DNA of 64,000 nt from NCBI GenBank assembly GCA_046331425.1, contig JAXLQU010000018.1, positions 47,537 to 111,536 on the forward strand, given 5' to 3'. The translations under genes and the position numbers were made by a program. The notes under the pieces were generated by a model. The model had not been told where the DNA came from. It saw only the letters and a list, made by a program, of their open reading frames with translations, and did no database searches. The DNA comes from JANNUT01 sp046331425. GTDB taxonomy: Bacteria > Acidobacteriota > Polarisedimenticolia > J045. The first letter of the stretch is position 1; each line of letters opens with the position of its first letter. Below are positions 63,027-64,000 of the stretch, piece after piece.

Positions 63027-64000
63027 ATGCCCGAGAGTGTTTCCTGGCAAACCATCAAGCAAGCGCTGGTCGGCAAACCGATCCCATCGCATTTGGCGCA
63101 CCACGAGCGATTCAGCAAGACCACCGGCCTGGCAGTCTTGTCGTCCGACGCGATGTCCTCCGTGGCCTACGCCACCGAAGAGGTGCTTCGCGTACTCGTT
63201 ATCTCCGGCACCGCGTACCTGTGGTACGTCGCGCCGATCTCGGGCTTGATCGCGGCGCTGCTGTTCACCGTGGCTTTTTCGTATCGCTACACGATCACCG
63301 CGTATCCGCAGGGTGGCGGCGCCTTCATCGTCTCGAAAGAGAACCTCGGCGAGAACTTCGGATTGATCGCCGCGGCGTCGTTGATGATCGACTACATCCT
63401 GACCGTGGCGGTCAGCGTGGCCGCCGGCGTCTCGGCCTTGGTCTCGGCCTTCCCGCAGGTCGGTGAGCACCGCGTCGCGATCGGGTTGACGTTGCTATTG
63501 CTCTTGGTGATCGGCAACCTGCGGGGCATTCGAGAATCGGGCGTGATCTTCGCGCTGCCCACGTACTTCTTCCTGCTCAGCATGCTCACGCTGATTGTTG
63601 TCGGCGTCTGGCGCGTGGCAACCGGACTGGCCACCCCGATCGAATCGCTCGATCCATTCCACACCGAAGTTGCGGCACCGATGACGATCTTCCTGCTGCT
63701 TCGCGCGTTCTCCAACGGTTGCACGGCGATGACCGGGATCGAGGCGGTTGCCGATGGGGTGCCGGCGTTCCGGCCGCCCGAGCCGAAGAACGCGCGCGCG
63801 ACATTGCTCATCATGGCGGTGCTGTGTGTGGTGCTCTTCACAGGCATCAGCTTCCTGGCCAGCCACTATCACGTGATTCCGCAGAAGGAAGAGACGATCG
63901 TCTCGTTGTTGGCGCGTGGCGTCTTCGGTGGAAAAAACGCTCTCTACTACTGTGTGCAGATCTCGACATTGTTGATCTTGTTTCTGGCCGCCAACACCGC
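63027..64000 (+). CDS. APC-family amino-acid permease (truncated by window end)
   Basis: 324 codons are visible; the gene continues past 64000. About seven to eight TM helices so far, opening with KTTGLAVLSSDAMSSVAYATEE and AYPQGGGAFIVSKENLGE, typical of the APC/KUP-like amino-acid permeases. ATG follows the cstA stop directly, so the two are co-transcribed. Substrate unknown. Confidence 0.85.
   Translation, partial: MPESVSWQTIKQALVGKPIPSHLAHHERFSKTTGLAVLSSDAMSSVAYATEEVLRVLVISGTAYLWYVAPISGLIAALLFTVAFSYRYTITAYPQGGGAFIVSKENLGENFGLIAAASLMIDYILTVAVSVAAGVSALVSAFPQVGEHRVAIGLTLLLLLVIGNLRGIRESGVIFALPTYFFLLSMLTLIVVGVWRVATGLATPIESLDPFHTEVAAPMTIFLLLRAFSNGCTAMTGIEAVADGVPAFRPPEPKNARATLLIMAVLCVVLFTGISFLASHYHVIPQKEETIVSLLARGVFGGKNALYYCVQISTLLILFLAANT

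Overview
The window is a gene-dense, GC-rich (by eye about 60-65%) chromosomal segment of a Gram-negative bacterium. Outer-membrane biology is indicated by a TonB/ExbB/ExbD motor, a beta-barrel C-terminus at the left edge and several lipoproteins. I see no insertion sequence, phage, CRISPR array or rRNA. The mix of TPR, HEAT and HDOD proteins, an ExbB-ExbD-ExbD-TonB operon with a TPR lipoprotein, and a small bacterial histone-fold protein suggests a deltaproteobacterium in the old broad sense (Myxococcota, Bdellovibrionota or a relative). That placement is inference from gene content.

Left part (1-12000), almost all minus strand: two tandem small membrane proteins sharing an unusual motif; fabH; a CvpA / HELDH metallopeptidase / NamZ-type muramidase operon; a four-gene operon with an atypical TonB-like protein and two long secreted proteins of unknown function; a CNNM/CorC transporter-like protein; and a rhomboid protease with an N-terminal zinc ribbon.

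Centre-left (12000-24000): a duplicated-domain protein of unknown function, a FAD oxidoreductase, a GIY-YIG nuclease fused to a degenerate DnaQ-like domain, an Lrp regulator coupled to an EamA exporter, HEAT and LamG-like secreted proteins, lipA, a lipoprotein preceded by a coupled 38-codon ORF, a methyltransferase and a POT peptide transporter.

Centre (25000-40000): dinB, then a tightly overlapping operon of histidine kinase, response regulator, CYTH protein, MurU-like nucleotidyltransferase and AmgK-like sugar kinase (cell-wall sugar recycling). A B12-type permease, binding protein and PduO adenosyltransferase follow on the minus strand. Then come a sulfatase-fold lipoprotein with Thr at the nucleophile position, an ECF sigma / repeat membrane protein / Spy-like cassette, an HDOD protein and sthA.

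Right part (40000-64000): a TMTC-like membrane TPR protein; a monocistronic histone-fold gene with its own candidate promoter and terminator; a CinA-type domain protein; etfB-etfA-rhodanese; a metallo-beta-lactamase-fold hydrolase; DUF2167 and zinc-ribbon membrane proteins; SirB1-like and flavin-reductase genes; an MFS transporter; an SDR; a penicillin-acylase homologue divergent from a serine esterase; tRNA-Val and tRNA-Asp with promoter and terminator; the TPR-TonB-ExbB-ExbD-ExbD operon; a STAS protein; cstA; and the start of an amino-acid permease. The most notable item is the histone-fold gene at 43063-43302.
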